From: Acidovorax sp. Leaf160 | GTDB lineage: Bacteria > Pseudomonadota > Gammaproteobacteria > Burkholderiales > Burkholderiaceae_C | Length of the DNA stretch: 64,000 nt | Assembly: GCF_001424265.1 (NCBI RefSeq) | Contig: NZ_LMOV01000023.1 | Coordinates: 607,219-671,218, forward strand | Reading direction: 5' to 3' | Shown here: one piece after another, positions 21,146 through 31,158 of the stretch | Numbering within the stretch: the stretch's first letter is position 1 | Layout of the letters: every line of letters starts with the position of its first letter | Notes under the pieces: model-generated | The model's input: the letters and a program-made list of their open reading frames with translations, nothing else | What the model was told of the DNA's origin: nothing | The model's database searches: none | Position numbers and translations under genes: made by a program

Positions 21146-22462
21146 ATGAGCGCCATCGCCCCCCAAGCCGACCCCAACCGCAAGCTCCTTGAAACCGCGC
21201 GCACGCAGATCGCCGACGGCCAACTGCAAGAGGCCGCGCGCACGCTCAACAAGGCCCAGCAGAACATTCCGAACGATCCGCGCGTGTTCATGCTGGCGGG
21301 GTTGATGGCCGAACAGGGGGGCAACGTGCCCAAGGCCATCGACTCGCTGCGCCACAGCGTGGCCATCTCTCCCGACTGGGGTCCGGGTCTGCTCGAACTG
21401 GCGCTGATGCTGGCGCGCCACCACCAGAACGACGAAGCGCTGCAACTGGCGGAGCAGGTCGCGGCGCTGGAGCCGCAGAACCTGGTGGTGCTGGCAGGCG
21501 TGGTGGATATCGCCCACCGCGCGGGCCACACCGAGATGGCCGTGCGCCATCTGCGGCGCGGTCTCGGGATGGTGCCGGGCGACGTGCAGCTGCGCCGGCT
21601 GCTGGCGCGTGACCTCTCGGCGCTGGGCCAGCACACGGAGTCGCTGCAGGTGTGGGACAGCCTGATCCTGCAGGACGCGGGCGACACCGAGGCGCTGCTG
21701 GGCCGCGTGCAGGCCCTGCTGGCCGCGGGCCGGCCCTCCCATGCGGTGGCGGACACCACGCGCCTGCTGGAGCTGGCGCCCGGCGATTCGGTCTACGCCT
21801 ACTACAACGCGCTGGCGCACGGCGTGACGCCGGCCCACCAGCCCACCGAGCTCAACCGCAGCCTGTTCGACAACCTGGCGGAGATCTACGACCAGCACAC
21901 CGTGCGCGGCTTGCGCTACCAGTTGCCCAAGATCGTGGCCGAACGCATCCTGGCGCGCTTTCCGGAAAAGAACCTGAACGTGCTGGACCTGGGCTGCGGC
22001 ACGGGCCTGCTGGGCGTGTGCCTGGGCCGGCTGGACGGCTACCTGATCGGCGTGGACATTTCCAAGAAGATGATCGACCAGGCCATCCGCCACGGGATCT
22101 ACGACCGCTTCCACACGGTGAACCTGCTCGACGCCCTGCGCGAGACGCCCGGCGACATCTACGAAGTGATGGCAGCGCTCGACGTGTTCATCTACACCGG
22201 CGACCTGCGCGAGGCCATTCCCGATGCGTTTCGCATCCTGAAGCCGGCCGGCGACCTGTACTTCTCGTGCGAAGCCGCACCGGAAGACGGCCCCGACCTG
22301 GTCCTGCAAGCCACGGGCCGCTACGCCCACAAGCGCAGCCATGTCCAGCAGCTCTGCCGCGACGCGGGCTTCCAGCCGGTGGATGTGGAAGACATGGTGC
22401 TGCGCCAGGAGGGCGGCCAGCCGGTGCAAGGCTTCCTGGTGACGGCGCGCAAGCCGGTTTGA
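21146..22462 (+). CDS. TPR-repeat SAM-dependent methyltransferase
   Basis: A 438-residue protein. The N-terminal ~210 residues are TPR-like helical hairpins (ARTQIADGQLQEAARTLNKA; RVFMLAGLMAEQGG; LALMLARHHQNDEALQLAEQ). The C-terminal ~220 residues are a class I methyltransferase with motif I DLGCGTGLLGVCLG, acidic loop GVDISKKMIDQA, and LKPAGDLYFSCEA. The substrate is unknown; the TPR part presumably binds a protein partner. The ATG at 21146 is chosen; the frame opens at a TTG 42 bp upstream. A terminator follows. Confidence 0.86.
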   Translation: MSAIAPQADPNRKLLETARTQIADGQLQEAARTLNKAQQNIPNDPRVFMLAGLMAEQGGNVPKAIDSLRHSVAISPDWGPGLLELALMLARHHQNDEALQLAEQVAALEPQNLVVLAGVVDIAHRAGHTEMAVRHLRRGLGMVPGDVQLRRLLARDLSALGQHTESLQVWDSLILQDAGDTEALLGRVQALLAAGRPSHAVADTTRLLELAPGDSVYAYYNALAHGVTPAHQPTELNRSLFDNLAEIYDQHTVRGLRYQLPKIVAERILARFPEKNLNVLDLGCGTGLLGVCLGRLDGYLIGVDISKKMIDQAIRHGIYDRFHTVNLLDALRETPGDIYEVMAALDVFIYTGDLREAIPDAFRILKPAGDLYFSCEAAPEDGPDLVLQATGRYAHKRSHVQQLCRDAGFQPVDVEDMVLRQEGGQPVQGFLVTARKPV

Positions 22463-22507
22463 CCGGCGCGGCCGGCAGGGCCATCCCCTGCCGCCCCTGC
22501 CCTGATG

Positions 22508-22532
22508 AAAGCGCCCTTCACGGGCGCTTTTT
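22508..22532. terminator. Bidirectional intrinsic terminator
   Basis: Perfect 9-bp stem AAAGCGCCC/GGGCGCTTT with a short TTCAC loop and TT-C-TTT beyond it. It lies between the converging methyltransferase and TRAP dctM genes. Confidence 0.85.
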
Positions 22533-22558
22533 CTTTGGCCGCTGCGAAGAACCGCGCG

Positions 22559-23842
22559 TCAGAAGCCCAGCGCGTGCGGCAGCCAGGTGGAGATCGCCGG
22601 CACGAAGGTCAGCAGGATCAGCACGACGAGATGCGCCAGCAGAAACGGCGGCAGTTCGCGCGTGAGCGCCGCCAGCGGCACCTTGGTGGCCACCGAGGTG
22701 ACGAACAGCAGCCCGCCCACGGGCGGCGTGATCATGCCCAGCGTGAGGTTGACGATCACCACCATGGCGAAGTGGATCGGGTCGATGCCCAGCGCCGCCG
22801 AGATCGGCGCGAGGATGGGCACCAGGATCATCACGCCCGGCAGCGGCTCCATGAAGATGCCGAACAGCAGCAGCAGGATGTTGACCGCGATCAGGAAGGT
22901 GACGGGCGAGAGGTTCCAGCCCACGATGGTCTCGGCCAGCTGCTGCGGCACGCCCTCCACCGTCAGCACCCAGGCGAAGGCGGCCGAAGCCGCCACCACC
23001 AGCAGCACCGAGGCGGTGAGCAGCGCCGAACGCGCGGCGATGTGCGGCAGCGCCTTCCATTCGAGCGTGCGGTAGATCCACTTGCCGCAGACGAGCGCGT
23101 AGAACACGGCCACGACAGAAGCCTCCGTGGGTGTGAAGATGCCGAAGCGGATGCCCACCAGAATCAGCACCACCAGCATCAGCGCCGGAATGGCGCGGAT
23201 GCTGTTGGAGAGCATTTCGCGGCCTGTGGGCCGGGGCTCGCGCGAGCGGTAGTCGCGCTTGACGCAGACGCGCCAGTTGACGAAGGCCATCGCCAGCGCG
23301 ATGAGGATGCCGGGCGCGAAACCCGCGATGAACAGTGCGCCGACCGAGACCTGCTCGTCCTGCAGCGCGTAGATGATCATGATGATCGAAGGCGGAATGA
23401 TCGGCCCCACGATGGCGGTGCTGGCCGTGAGCGCAGCGGCGTAGGCGCGCGAATAGCCGGCCTTGTCCATCATCTTGACCATCATCGAACCCGGGCCCGC
23501 CGCGTCGGCCAGGGCGGAGCCGGAAATGCCCGAGAACAGCGTGAGCGACAGGATGTTGGCATGTCCCAGGCCGCCGCGCAGGTGGCCCACGAACTGCGCC
23601 GCGAAGCGCAGCAGCACCACGGTGAGCGCGCCGCCGGACATGATCTCGGCGGCCAGGATGAAGAACGGCACCGCCATCAACGGAAAGCTGTCGATGCCGG
23701 TGAACATCTCCTTGAACACGATCAGCTGCGGATAGCGTCCGCCGACGAAGACCGCGATGGCCGCCGACATGGCCAGCGCGAACGCGACGGGAAAGCCCAG
23801 CGCCATCAGAACGATGGCGGAAACGAAGAGGGTGATGGCCAT
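22559..23842 (-). CDS. TRAP transporter large permease (DctM type)
   Basis: A 427-residue inner-membrane protein with about 11-12 helices, the Na+-driven transport subunit of a TRAP carboxylate transporter. Typical segments are PFFILAAEIMSGG, SGSALADAAGPGSMM, IIPPSIIMIIYA, and the closing GMITPPVGGLLFVTS. The ATG at 23842 is chosen over an upstream in-frame start that adds six hydrophilic residues. It is the last gene of the minus-strand operon dctP-dctQ-dctM. The substrate is unknown. Confidence 0.95.
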   Translation of the reverse strand: MAITLFVSAIVLMALGFPVAFALAMSAAIAVFVGGRYPQLIVFKEMFTGIDSFPLMAVPFFILAAEIMSGGALTVVLLRFAAQFVGHLRGGLGHANILSLTLFSGISGSALADAAGPGSMMVKMMDKAGYSRAYAAALTASTAIVGPIIPPSIIMIIYALQDEQVSVGALFIAGFAPGILIALAMAFVNWRVCVKRDYRSREPRPTGREMLSNSIRAIPALMLVVLILVGIRFGIFTPTEASVVAVFYALVCGKWIYRTLEWKALPHIAARSALLTASVLLVVAASAAFAWVLTVEGVPQQLAETIVGWNLSPVTFLIAVNILLLLFGIFMEPLPGVMILVPILAPISAALGIDPIHFAMVVIVNLTLGMITPPVGGLLFVTSVATKVPLAALTRELPPFLLAHLVVLILLTFVPAISTWLPHALGF

Positions 23843-23878
23843 GGTGTCAGGTCCTTGCACGGGTGCGTTGCCGGGGCA

Positions 23879-24394
23879 TCAGAGCGAGGCCGCCGATTCG
23901 GCGTCCATCTCGTCGGACTCGGCGAACCGCCCGCCCAGGATGTAGCCACGCGCGATGAACAGCAGGTGTACGAACAGCAGCAAGAAGCCCACCGGCATGG
24001 CGGAATAGATCCACGCGAAGGCGATGTCGGTGGCCGGCGTGGTCTGGAAGCGCGTCGCCCACACGTACTGCACCGAGAACCAGACCATCACCAGGAAGAA
24101 CGCGCCCAGCGCCACCACCACGAAGCCGCGCAGTGCACGCGCGGCACGCTCGCCCAGCACGTGGTGCAGGTTGTCGATGGCGACATGTCCGCCGAAGCGC
24201 AGCACCAGGCCCGCGCCCAGGAAGGTGCCCCAGATCATCAGGTGCCGGGCGACCTCTTCCGCCCAGACGATGGAATCGCCCGTGGTGTAGCGCAGCACCA
24301 CGTTGGCAAAGACGATGCAGGCCATGGCCAGCAGCAGGATGATGAGCAGCCAGCGGTTGCCGGCGACCAGGGCGCGCTCTAGGCGTTGGAGCAT
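23879..24394 (-). CDS. TRAP transporter small permease (DctQ type)
   Basis: A 171-residue, four-helix inner-membrane subunit with the DctQ signature VLRYTTGDSIVWAEEVARHLMIW and a GGHVAIDNLHHVL segment. It joins the binding protein and the large permease functionally. The ATG at 24394 is the first sensible start. It lies between the binding-protein and large-permease genes; 36 bp separate it from dctM. Confidence 0.93.
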   Translation of the reverse strand: MLQRLERALVAGNRWLLIILLLAMACIVFANVVLRYTTGDSIVWAEEVARHLMIWGTFLGAGLVLRFGGHVAIDNLHHVLGERAARALRGFVVVALGAFFLVMVWFSVQYVWATRFQTTPATDIAFAWIYSAMPVGFLLLFVHLLFIARGYILGGRFAESDEMDAESAASL

Positions 24395-24408
24395 GGTGGG
24401 TGTTCTGG

Positions 24409-24438
24409 AAAAAACAAAGCCCGGACGCGAGGCCGGGC
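24409..24438 (-). terminator. Stem-loop with U-tract between TRAP dctP and dctQ
   Basis: On the minus strand, GCCCGG/CCGGGC (24419-24438, 8-nt loop) is followed by TTTGTTTTTT. It is an intra-operon partial terminator candidate that would let the binding protein be made in excess of the permeases. Confidence 0.6.
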
Positions 24439-24492
24439 GGGCTGGCACGGTGCGGCGCTGCCCGGCTCAAGCCGGACGGGCCGCAGCAGCCT

Positions 24493-25488
24493 TCACTTCA
24501 CGCTGGTGATCTGGTCCAGCGTCTTCTGGCCGAACTTGGTGGCGTACTGCTTGTAGGCGGGCTCGAGCGCCTTCTGGAAGGCGCTCTTGTCCACCGACTC
24601 CACCACCTGCATGCCGGCAGCCTTGACCTCGGCCAAACCCTTTTGCTCGACGTCGTCGACGAACTTGCGCGACGCCTGCGCGCCGGCCTTGGCGCCCTGC
24701 GTGAAAGCGGCCTTCTGCGCGTCGGAGAGACCGCCCCAGAAGCCGGGCGAGACGATGAGCGCCATCGGCGCATACACGTGGCCGGTGAGCGACAGGTACT
24801 TCTGCACCTGCGGCAGCTTGGCCGACACGATCACCGACATGGGGTTCTCCTGCCCGTCGATGGTGCCCTGCTGCAGCGCGCCGATCACCTCGGGCCAGGA
24901 CATGGGCGTGGGCGACGCGCCCAGCGTGCGGAAGGCGGTGATGTGCACGGGGTTCTCGGTCACGCGGATCTTCAGGCCCTTCAGGTCCGCGGGGGTGTTC
25001 ACCGGGTGCTTGTTGTTGGTGAGGTGGCGGAAGCCCTGCTCGCCCCAGGCCAGGGCGATCAGGCCGCGTTTCTGGAACTTGCCCAGCAGCTCCTGGCCGA
25101 AGGCGCCGTCCAGCACGGCGCGGGCATGGGCCGTGTCGCGGAACAGGAAGGGAATGTCCACCACGCCCACGTCGGGCACGAAGTTGCTCAAGGCGCCGGT
25201 GGAGACGATGACGGCTTCCACCGTGCCCAGCTGCAGGCCTTCGATGAGCTCGCGCTCGCCACCCAGCGCGCTGGACGGGAAGTGCTTGAACTTGATGCTG
25301 CCGTTCGTGGCCTTTTCCACCGATTCCGACCAGGCCTGGGCTGCGGCGCCGTAGTGCGAGTTGACGGCGAGGGCGTAGCCGAGCTTGACTTCCTTGGCCT
25401 GCTGGGCGAAGGCGGAGGGGGTGGCGAAGCCGGCAACGGCGGCGGCCGAGGCTGCAGCCAGGGCCAGGCGGCGGGAAACGATGCGCAT
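24493..25488 (-). CDS. TRAP transporter solute-binding protein (DctP type)
   Basis: A 331-residue periplasmic receptor with a signal peptide (about 1-28, ending SAFAQ). The DctP fold shows KEVKLGYALAVNSHYGAAAQAW, LKGLKIRVTENPVHITAFRTLGASPTPMSW and EVIGALQQGTIDGQENPMS. The Arg in KIRVTENP usually salt-bridges the ligand carboxylate in this family. It is the first gene of the TRAP operon. The specific ligand is not evident. Confidence 0.94.
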   Translation of the reverse strand: MRIVSRRLALAAASAAAVAGFATPSAFAQQAKEVKLGYALAVNSHYGAAAQAWSESVEKATNGSIKFKHFPSSALGGERELIEGLQLGTVEAVIVSTGALSNFVPDVGVVDIPFLFRDTAHARAVLDGAFGQELLGKFQKRGLIALAWGEQGFRHLTNNKHPVNTPADLKGLKIRVTENPVHITAFRTLGASPTPMSWPEVIGALQQGTIDGQENPMSVIVSAKLPQVQKYLSLTGHVYAPMALIVSPGFWGGLSDAQKAAFTQGAKAGAQASRKFVDDVEQKGLAEVKAAGMQVVESVDKSAFQKALEPAYKQYATKFGQKTLDQITSVK

Positions 25489-25648
25489 GGGAACGGTCCG
25501 ATCTGTGGGGCCGCGAAGGGCCGGGTGACGGGGAAGCAGGAAGCAGAGCGAGGCGAAATTATGGCCCCGTCCCTGCGCAGCTCATGTACGGGAAACCACG
25601 GCCTGCCCGGCAGCGCGCATTGCCGACGGCACCCCGTCCCGGGCCCGC

Positions 25649-26206
25649 CTATTCCAGCAGCCGGGAAGATTTGGGCACATGGGCCAGCAGAAACTCCATC
25701 TGGTCCGTCAGGATGCGCCGGTTGCGCAGGATGAAGTCTTCCCAGAGGCTGGGCACGTAGGGTGCGTAGAGCAGCGGCATGTGCGCCTGCTCGGGCGTGC
25801 GTGGGCCCTTGCGGTGGTTGCAGGGGCGGCAGGCGGTCACCACGTTCATCCAGTGGTCCACCCCGTTGCGGGCATAGGGCACGATGTGTTCGCGCGTCAG
25901 CACGTCTTCGTGAAAGTGGCCGCCGCAGTAGGCGCACACGTTGCGGTCGCGCGCGAAGAGCTTTTGATTGGTGAGGCCGGGCTTGAGCTCGAACGGATTG
26001 ATCGCCGGCACGCCCCGGGTGCCGATGATGCTGTTGACGTCGATCACCGATTGCTCGCCCGTGATGGCGTTGTGCCCGCCACGAAAGCGCGCCACATGGC
26101 CGCCCGATTCCCAGCGCACCTCGCCCGCGGCGTAATGGATCACCGCCTGCTCCAGGGTGATCCAGGACTGGGGCAGCCCCTGGGCCGACAACTTCAAGAC
26201 CTTCAA
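25649..26206 (-). CDS. HNH endonuclease family protein
   Basis: A 185-residue protein with a C-terminal HNH/zinc motif: CAYC, then HEDVLTREHIVPYARNG with the catalytic histidine, then ACRPCNHRK completing the zinc site. The N-terminal ~90 residues are unassigned and unlike restriction-enzyme specificity domains. The start is TTG at 26206; an exact AGGAGG six bases upstream settles it. Many such chromosomal HNH proteins are housekeeping-like and of unknown target. It is convergent with nothing and stands alone after the TRAP operon promoter region. Confidence 0.82.
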   Translation of the reverse strand: MKVLKLSAQGLPQSWITLEQAVIHYAAGEVRWESGGHVARFRGGHNAITGEQSVIDVNSIIGTRGVPAINPFELKPGLTNQKLFARDRNVCAYCGGHFHEDVLTREHIVPYARNGVDHWMNVVTACRPCNHRKGPRTPEQAHMPLLYAPYVPSLWEDFILRNRRILTDQMEFLLAHVPKSSRLLE

Positions 26207-26600
26207 AACACGCCTCCTGCCGAAAGAACAAGGATCGGAACGCTGATGTCTCGCGGCGGCCGCGCCGGGCCGCCCGGGAAGCTCGCCCGGCCTTGCCGCT
26301 CACGCACCCGGTGCTCGCTGTGCATGTCACGGAAGCCGGCAGCCCCCCAAGGACGTTCTTCTAGAACCACCGCGTCGTGTGCATCTGCGGCCCCAGGCGG
26401 TCTGCGGCGCTGCAAATCCTCGTGCCAGCTATCGCCATCGATGCAGTTGGCACCTGGCAGCCCGACCTGATCCGCAGTGCGCACTGGCCGCCCGATTCGT
26501 GAAAGAGCATCCCTGGCGCACAATATACTCTTTTCATGACAAATTCGCGTCCAGCGCTTGATTTACCTGCGCGTGACGCTATCAAAAGCAGAGCAAACGG
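26207..26600. other. HNH-ribF divergent intergenic region, no gene
   Basis: 394 bp between the HNH start and ribF. It has the AGGAGG site of the HNH gene at its left end, a TATACT at 26524-26529 that could be a ribF -10 (no good -35), and a palindrome copy at 26578-26594. Small open frames here show no recognisable protein features. Confidence 0.5.
26578..26594. repeat. 17-nt AT-rich palindrome, copy 4 (ribF leader)
   Basis: GCTATCAAAAGCAGAGC, one mismatch in the right arm. It ends six bases before the ribF ATG, so it replaces or covers the place of a Shine-Dalgarno sequence. Confidence 0.8.
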
Positions 26601-27641
26601 ATGAAGATCTTCCGCGGCTTCCAACACCCGGGCATCGCCCGGGAATGCGCGCTCACCATCGGCAACTTCGACGGCGTGCACCGCGGCCACCAGGCCATGC
26701 TGGCGCTGCTCAACAATGAAGCCGCGCACCGGGGCGTGCCCAGCTGCGTGCTGACCTTCGAGCCCCACCCGCGCGACTATTTCGCCGCCGCCCGCCAGCG
26801 GCCCGAACTCGCCCCCGCCCGGATCGGCACGCTGCGCGACAAGCTGGCCGAGCTCGCTGCCTGCGGCGTGCAGCAGACCGTGGTGCTGCCCTTCAACGAA
26901 CGGCTGGCCAGCCAGCCTCCGCAGGGCTTCATCGACGACGTGCTGCTCGCCGGCCTAGGTGCGCGCTACGTGCTGGTGGGCGACGACTTCCGCTTCGGCG
27001 CGCAGCGCGCGGGCGACTACGCCCTGCTCGATGCGGCCGGCCGCGCAAGCGGCTTCGACGTGGCGCGCATGAACAGCTACGAGGTGCATGGGATCCGCGT
27101 CTCCAGCTCGGCCGTGCGCGAAGCGCTGGAGCGCGGCGACATGCAGGCCGCCGCCGCCCTGCTGGGCCGGCCCTACGCCATCAGCGGCCACGTGGTGCAT
27201 GGCCGCAAGCTGGGCCGAGAGCTGGGCGCCAGCGCGGCGGGCGCGGCCGACGGCTTCCGCACGCTGAACCTGCGCTTTTCCCACTGGAAGCCGGCCGCCA
27301 GCGGCATCTTCGCCGTGCGCGTTCACGGCCTGGGCGATGCGCCCCTGCCGGGCGTCGCCAACCTGGGCGTGCGCCCATCGCTTCATCCGACCGACGTCAA
27401 CGGCGGCCGGGTGCTGCTGGAAACGCACTGCCTGCAATGGCCTGCCAGCCTGGGGCCGGAAGGGGCCTACGGTAAAATCATCCGCGTGGAACTCCTGCTC
27501 AAACTGCACGACGAGCTGAAATACGATAGCTTCGACGCCCTGACCGCCGGCATCGCCAAGGATTGCGACGACGCGCGGGCGTTCTTCGCCGGCAGCGCGC
27601 ACGCCGAAACCCACCGCCAGACCACGCGCGACCGAATTTGA
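26601..27641 (+). CDS. ribF: Bifunctional riboflavin kinase / FAD synthetase
   Basis: A 346-residue enzyme making FMN and FAD. The N-terminal nucleotidyl-transferase domain has [17 protein letters not shown] (with the HxGH-like GVHRGH) and [14 protein letters not shown] [14 protein letters not shown]. The C-terminal kinase domain has the [19 protein letters not shown] segment (a slightly altered GKKLG loop) and [10 protein letters not shown]. The ATG at 26601 lacks a good ribosome-binding site because a palindrome repeat abuts it. ileS and lspA follow, the standard ribF-ileS-lspA cluster. Confidence 0.95.
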   Translation: MKIFRGFQHPGIARECALTIGNFDGVHRGHQAMLALLNNEAAHRGVPSCVLTFEPHPRDYFAAARQRPELAPARIGTLRDKLAELAACGVQQTVVLPFNERLASQPPQGFIDDVLLAGLGARYVLVGDDFRFGAQRAGDYALLDAAGRASGFDVARMNSYEVHGIRVSSSAVREALERGDMQAAAALLGRPYAISGHVVHGRKLGRELGASAAGAADGFRTLNLRFSHWKPAASGIFAVRVHGLGDAPLPGVANLGVRPSLHPTDVNGGRVLLETHCLQWPASLGPEGAYGKIIRVELLLKLHDELKYDSFDALTAGIAKDCDDARAFFAGSAHAETHRQTTRDRI

Positions 27642-27753
27642 CGATCCGCCCGACGCCGCAGCCCTCCACGCCGCGGCGCCGCCGCCGAACGCTCACCCCC
27701 CTCCTCTTCCCTCGCCTTCCGGGCCGCCGCCCGGAAAGCTCCCAGGTCCTGCC

Positions 27754-30633
27754 ATGTCCGAAAACCAACCCACCGCATCCACCCCCGCCGCCGGCACGGA
27801 TTACCGCGCCACGCTGAACCTGCCCGACACGCCCTTCCCCATGCGCGGCGACCTGCCCAAGCGCGAGCCGGGCTGGGTGCAGGAATGGGACGAGAAAGGC
27901 ATCTACAAGCGCCTGCGCGATGCCCGCCGGGGCGCGCCGAAGTTCATCCTGCACGACGGCCCGCCCTACGCCAACGGCCAGATCCACATCGGCCACGCGG
28001 TGAACAAGATCCTCAAGGACATGATCACCAAGGCGCGCCAGCTGGAGGGCTTCGACGCGCTCTACGCTCCGGGCTGGGACTGCCACGGCCTGCCGATCGA
28101 GAACGCCATCGAGAAGACGCACGGCCGCAACCTGCCGCGCGACGAGATGCAGGCCAAGGGCCGCGCCTTCGCCACCGAGCAGATCGCCCAGCAGATGGTG
28201 GACTTCCAACGCCTGGGCGTGCTGGGCGAATGGGACCATCCCTACAAGACCATGAACTTCGCGAGCGAGGCGGGCGAGCTGCGCGCGCTCAAAAAAGTCA
28301 TGGAACGCGGCTTCGTCTACCGGGGCCTCAAGCCCGTCTATTGGTGCTTCGACTGCGGCTCGTCGCTCGCCGAATTCGAGATCGAGTACCAGGACAAGAA
28401 GAGCACCACCCTGGACGTGGCCTTCAAGGCGCACGACAACGCGAAGCTGGCCGCGGCCTTCGGCCTGCCCGCGCTGGACAAGGACGCCTTCGTCGTCATC
28501 TGGACCACCACCGCCTGGACCATCCCCGCCAACCAGGCGCTGAACCTGAACCCCGAGATCCGCTACGCCCTGGTGGACACCGGCGAGCGCGTGCTGCTGG
28601 TGGCCGAACCGCTGGTGGCCGCCTGCCTGGAACGCTACGGCCTCACCGGCAGCGTGATCGCCACCACCGCCGGCCAGCAGCTCGCGGGGCTGGAGTTCGA
28701 GCACCCGCTCTACGACGTGGCGAGCGAGGACGGCAGCTACGGCTACCGGCGCCTGGCCCCGGTCTATCTGGCGGACTACGCCACGGCCGACGACGGCACC
28801 GGCATCGTGCACTCGTCGCCCGCCTACGGCCTGGAAGACTTCAACTCCTGCGTGGCCCACGGCATGGCGCTGGACGACATCCTGAACCCCGTGCAGGGCA
28901 ACGGCGCCTACGCACCGGACTTCCCGCTCTTCGGCGGCCAACACATCTGGAAGGCCGTGCCGGTGGTGATCGAGGCGCTGCGCAACGCCGGCCGCCTGAT
29001 GGCCACCAAGGACATCACGCACAGCTACCCGCACTGCTGGCGCCACAAGACGCCGGTGATCTACCGCGCCGCCGCGCAGTGGTTCATCCGCATGGACGAG
29101 GGCGAGGGCGTGTTCACCGACCCGGCCCAGAAGCCTGCGCAGACCCTGCGCCAGATCGCCCTGGCCGCCATCGAGCAAACGAAGTTCTACCCCGAGAACG
29201 GCAAGTCCCGCCTGCGCGACATGATCGCCGGCCGGCCCGACTGGTGCATCTCCCGCCAGCGCAGCTGGGGCGTGCCCATCCCGTTCTTCCTGCACAAGGA
29301 CTCGGGCGAGCTGCACCCCCGCACCATGGAGATCATGGACCAGGCGGCCGCCATCGTCGAAGCCGGCGGCATCGAGGCCTGGAGCCGCGTGACGGCCGAG
29401 GAAATCCTGGGCGCAGAAGACGCTGCGCACTACACCAAGAGCACCGACATCCTGGAGGTGTGGTTCGACTCCGGCTCCACCTTCTGGCACGTGCTGCGCG
29501 GCACGCACGCCGGCATGCACCACGACAGCGGCCCCGAGGCCGACCTGTACCTCGAAGGCCACGACCAGCACCGCGGCTGGTTCCATTCCTCGCTGCTGCT
29601 GGCCAGCGCCATCTTCGGCCGCGCGCCCTACCGCGGCCTGCTGACGCACGGCTTCACAGTGGACGGCCAGGGCAAGAAGATGAGCAAGTCGCTGGGCAAC
29701 ACGGTGTCGCCCCAGCAGGTGAGCAACAAGCTGGGCGCCGAGATCATCCGCCTGTGGGTGGCCTCCACCGACTATTCGGGCGACCTGGGCATCGACGACA
29801 AGATCCTGGCCCGCGTGGTGGACGCCTACCGCCGCATCCGCAACACGCTGCGCTTCCTGCTGGCCAACGTGAGCGACTTCGATCCCGCCACCGACGCCGT
29901 GCCCTTCCCGCAGATGCTGGAGATCGACCGCTATGCGCTCACGCGAGCCGCCGAGTTCCAGGCCGACCTGCTGGCGCACTACCAGGCCTATGAATTCCAC
30001 CCGGTGGTGGCCAAGCTGCAGCTCTACTGCTCGGAAGACCTGGGCGGCTTCTACCTCGACGTGCTGAAGGACCGGCTCTACACCACGGCCCCCAAGAGCC
30101 TGGCGCGCCGCAGCGCCCAGACCGCGCTCCACCAGATCACGCACGCCATGCTGCGCTGGATGGCGCCCTTCCTGTCCTTCACCGCCGAAGAGGCCTGGAA
30201 GACCTTCGGCCGATCGGATTCGATCTTCCTGGAGACGTACCAGCCCATCGCCAGTGCCGACGAAGGCCTGGCCGCCAAGTGGATGCGCCTGCGCGCCATC
30301 CGCGACGTGGTGAACAAGGAAATCGAAGCGCTGCGCGCCACCGGCCAGGTGGGCTCCTCGCTGCAGACCAACCTGACGCTGACGGCCGCGCCGGAAGACC
30401 ATGCGCTGCTGGCCAGCCTGGGTGACGACCTGAAGTTCGTGTTCATCACGTCCGCTATTGAATTGGTAGCAGGAGACGCCCTATCGATCAGCGTCAAGGC
30501 CAGTTCCGACGCGAAGTGCGAGCGCTGCTGGCACTACCGGGCCGATGTGGGTGCGGACGCCGCCCACCCCACCCTTTGCGGGCGTTGCGTGAGCAACCTG
30601 TACGGCGCAGGCGAATCGCGGGAGCACGCATAA
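27754..30633 (+). CDS. ileS: Isoleucyl-tRNA synthetase
   Basis: A 959-residue class I synthetase charging tRNA-Ile. HIGH is at 78-81 and KMSKS at 642-646. An editing domain in between carries the [13 protein letters not shown] motif. A C-terminal zinc ribbon has CERCWHYR and CGRC. Length is normal for the bacterial type. A dispersed 17-nt palindrome near the 3' end (30454-30470) encodes AIELVA, in a region that varies between species. The stop abuts the lspA start. Confidence 0.97.
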   Translation: MSENQPTASTPAAGTDYRATLNLPDTPFPMRGDLPKREPGWVQEWDEKGIYKRLRDARRGAPKFILHDGPPYANGQIHIGHAVNKILKDMITKARQLEGFDALYAPGWDCHGLPIENAIEKTHGRNLPRDEMQAKGRAFATEQIAQQMVDFQRLGVLGEWDHPYKTMNFASEAGELRALKKVMERGFVYRGLKPVYWCFDCGSSLAEFEIEYQDKKSTTLDVAFKAHDNAKLAAAFGLPALDKDAFVVIWTTTAWTIPANQALNLNPEIRYALVDTGERVLLVAEPLVAACLERYGLTGSVIATTAGQQLAGLEFEHPLYDVASEDGSYGYRRLAPVYLADYATADDGTGIVHSSPAYGLEDFNSCVAHGMALDDILNPVQGNGAYAPDFPLFGGQHIWKAVPVVIEALRNAGRLMATKDITHSYPHCWRHKTPVIYRAAAQWFIRMDEGEGVFTDPAQKPAQTLRQIALAAIEQTKFYPENGKSRLRDMIAGRPDWCISRQRSWGVPIPFFLHKDSGELHPRTMEIMDQAAAIVEAGGIEAWSRVTAEEILGAEDAAHYTKSTDILEVWFDSGSTFWHVLRGTHAGMHHDSGPEADLYLEGHDQHRGWFHSSLLLASAIFGRAPYRGLLTHGFTVDGQGKKMSKSLGNTVSPQQVSNKLGAEIIRLWVASTDYSGDLGIDDKILARVVDAYRRIRNTLRFLLANVSDFDPATDAVPFPQMLEIDRYALTRAAEFQADLLAHYQAYEFHPVVAKLQLYCSEDLGGFYLDVLKDRLYTTAPKSLARRSAQTALHQITHAMLRWMAPFLSFTAEEAWKTFGRSDSIFLETYQPIASADEGLAAKWMRLRAIRDVVNKEIEALRATGQVGSSLQTNLTLTAAPEDHALLASLGDDLKFVFITSAIELVAGDALSISVKASSDAKCERCWHYRADVGADAAHPTLCGRCVSNLYGAGESREHA
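30454..30470. repeat. 17-nt AT-rich palindrome, copy 5 (inside ileS)
   Basis: GCTATTGAATTGGTAGC, arms GCTA/TAGC with a G/T mismatch at the fifth pair. It is read GCT-ATT-GAA-TTG-GTA-GC in frame. Confidence 0.85.
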
Positions 30634-31158
30634 ATGGCCCGCGGCGCATCCGGCTCCTCCCTCTCGCTCAAGCCCACCGCCGGGGCCGGCTCGGTCTGGC
30701 CCTGGCTGGCCTGGGCCGTGCTCATCCTGGTGGCCGACCAGTTCACCAAGACGCTGATCCTCGGCTATTACCGCCTGGGCGACGCGACCTACATCACCAG
30801 CTTCTTCAACATCGTCCGCGCGCACAACACGGGGGCGGCGTTCTCCTTCCTGGCGGACGCAGGCGGCTGGCAGCGGTGGCTGTTCACCGCCATCGGCGTG
30901 GCGGCGGCGCTCTTCATCGTGTGGCAGCTGCGCAGCCACCCGGGACAGAAGCTGTTCTGCTTCTCGCTGTCCAGCATCCTGGGCGGCGCGGTCGGCAACG
31001 TGGTGGACCGCATGATGCACGGCTATGTCGTGGACTTCTTCGACTTCCACCTGCGCGGCTGGCACTTTCCGGCGTTCAACATCGCCGACGCAGGCATCAC
31101 CATTGGAGCGGCCTGCCTGATCGTGGACGAGCTGCTGCGCGTGCGGCGCGGCCGCTGA
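30634..31158 (+). CDS. lspA: Lipoprotein signal peptidase
   Basis: A 174-residue inner-membrane aspartyl protease (signal peptidase II) that cleaves prolipoproteins after lipidation. It has four helices, the conserved [12 protein letters not shown] segment [41 protein letters not shown] with the first catalytic Asp, and FNIADAGIT with the second. The N-terminus carries about 20 extra Ser/Ala/Gly residues. The start ATG follows the ileS stop with no gap, so translation is probably coupled. Confidence 0.96.
   Translation: MARGASGSSLSLKPTAGAGSVWPWLAWAVLILVADQFTKTLILGYYRLGDATYITSFFNIVRAHNTGAAFSFLADAGGWQRWLFTAIGVAAALFIVWQLRSHPGQKLFCFSLSSILGGAVGNVVDRMMHGYVVDFFDFHLRGWHFPAFNIADAGITIGAACLIVDELLRVRRGR

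Noticed and set aside
26203..26523. A 106-residue minus-strand frame upstream of the HNH gene
   Set aside because: Low-complexity Arg/Gly/Pro translation, no motif, overlaps the HNH ribosome-binding site; no evidence of coding.
27499..30402. A 967-residue frame opposite ileS
   Set aside because: Antisense to a clear isoleucyl-tRNA synthetase; His/Val/Gln-rich composition typical of shadow frames.
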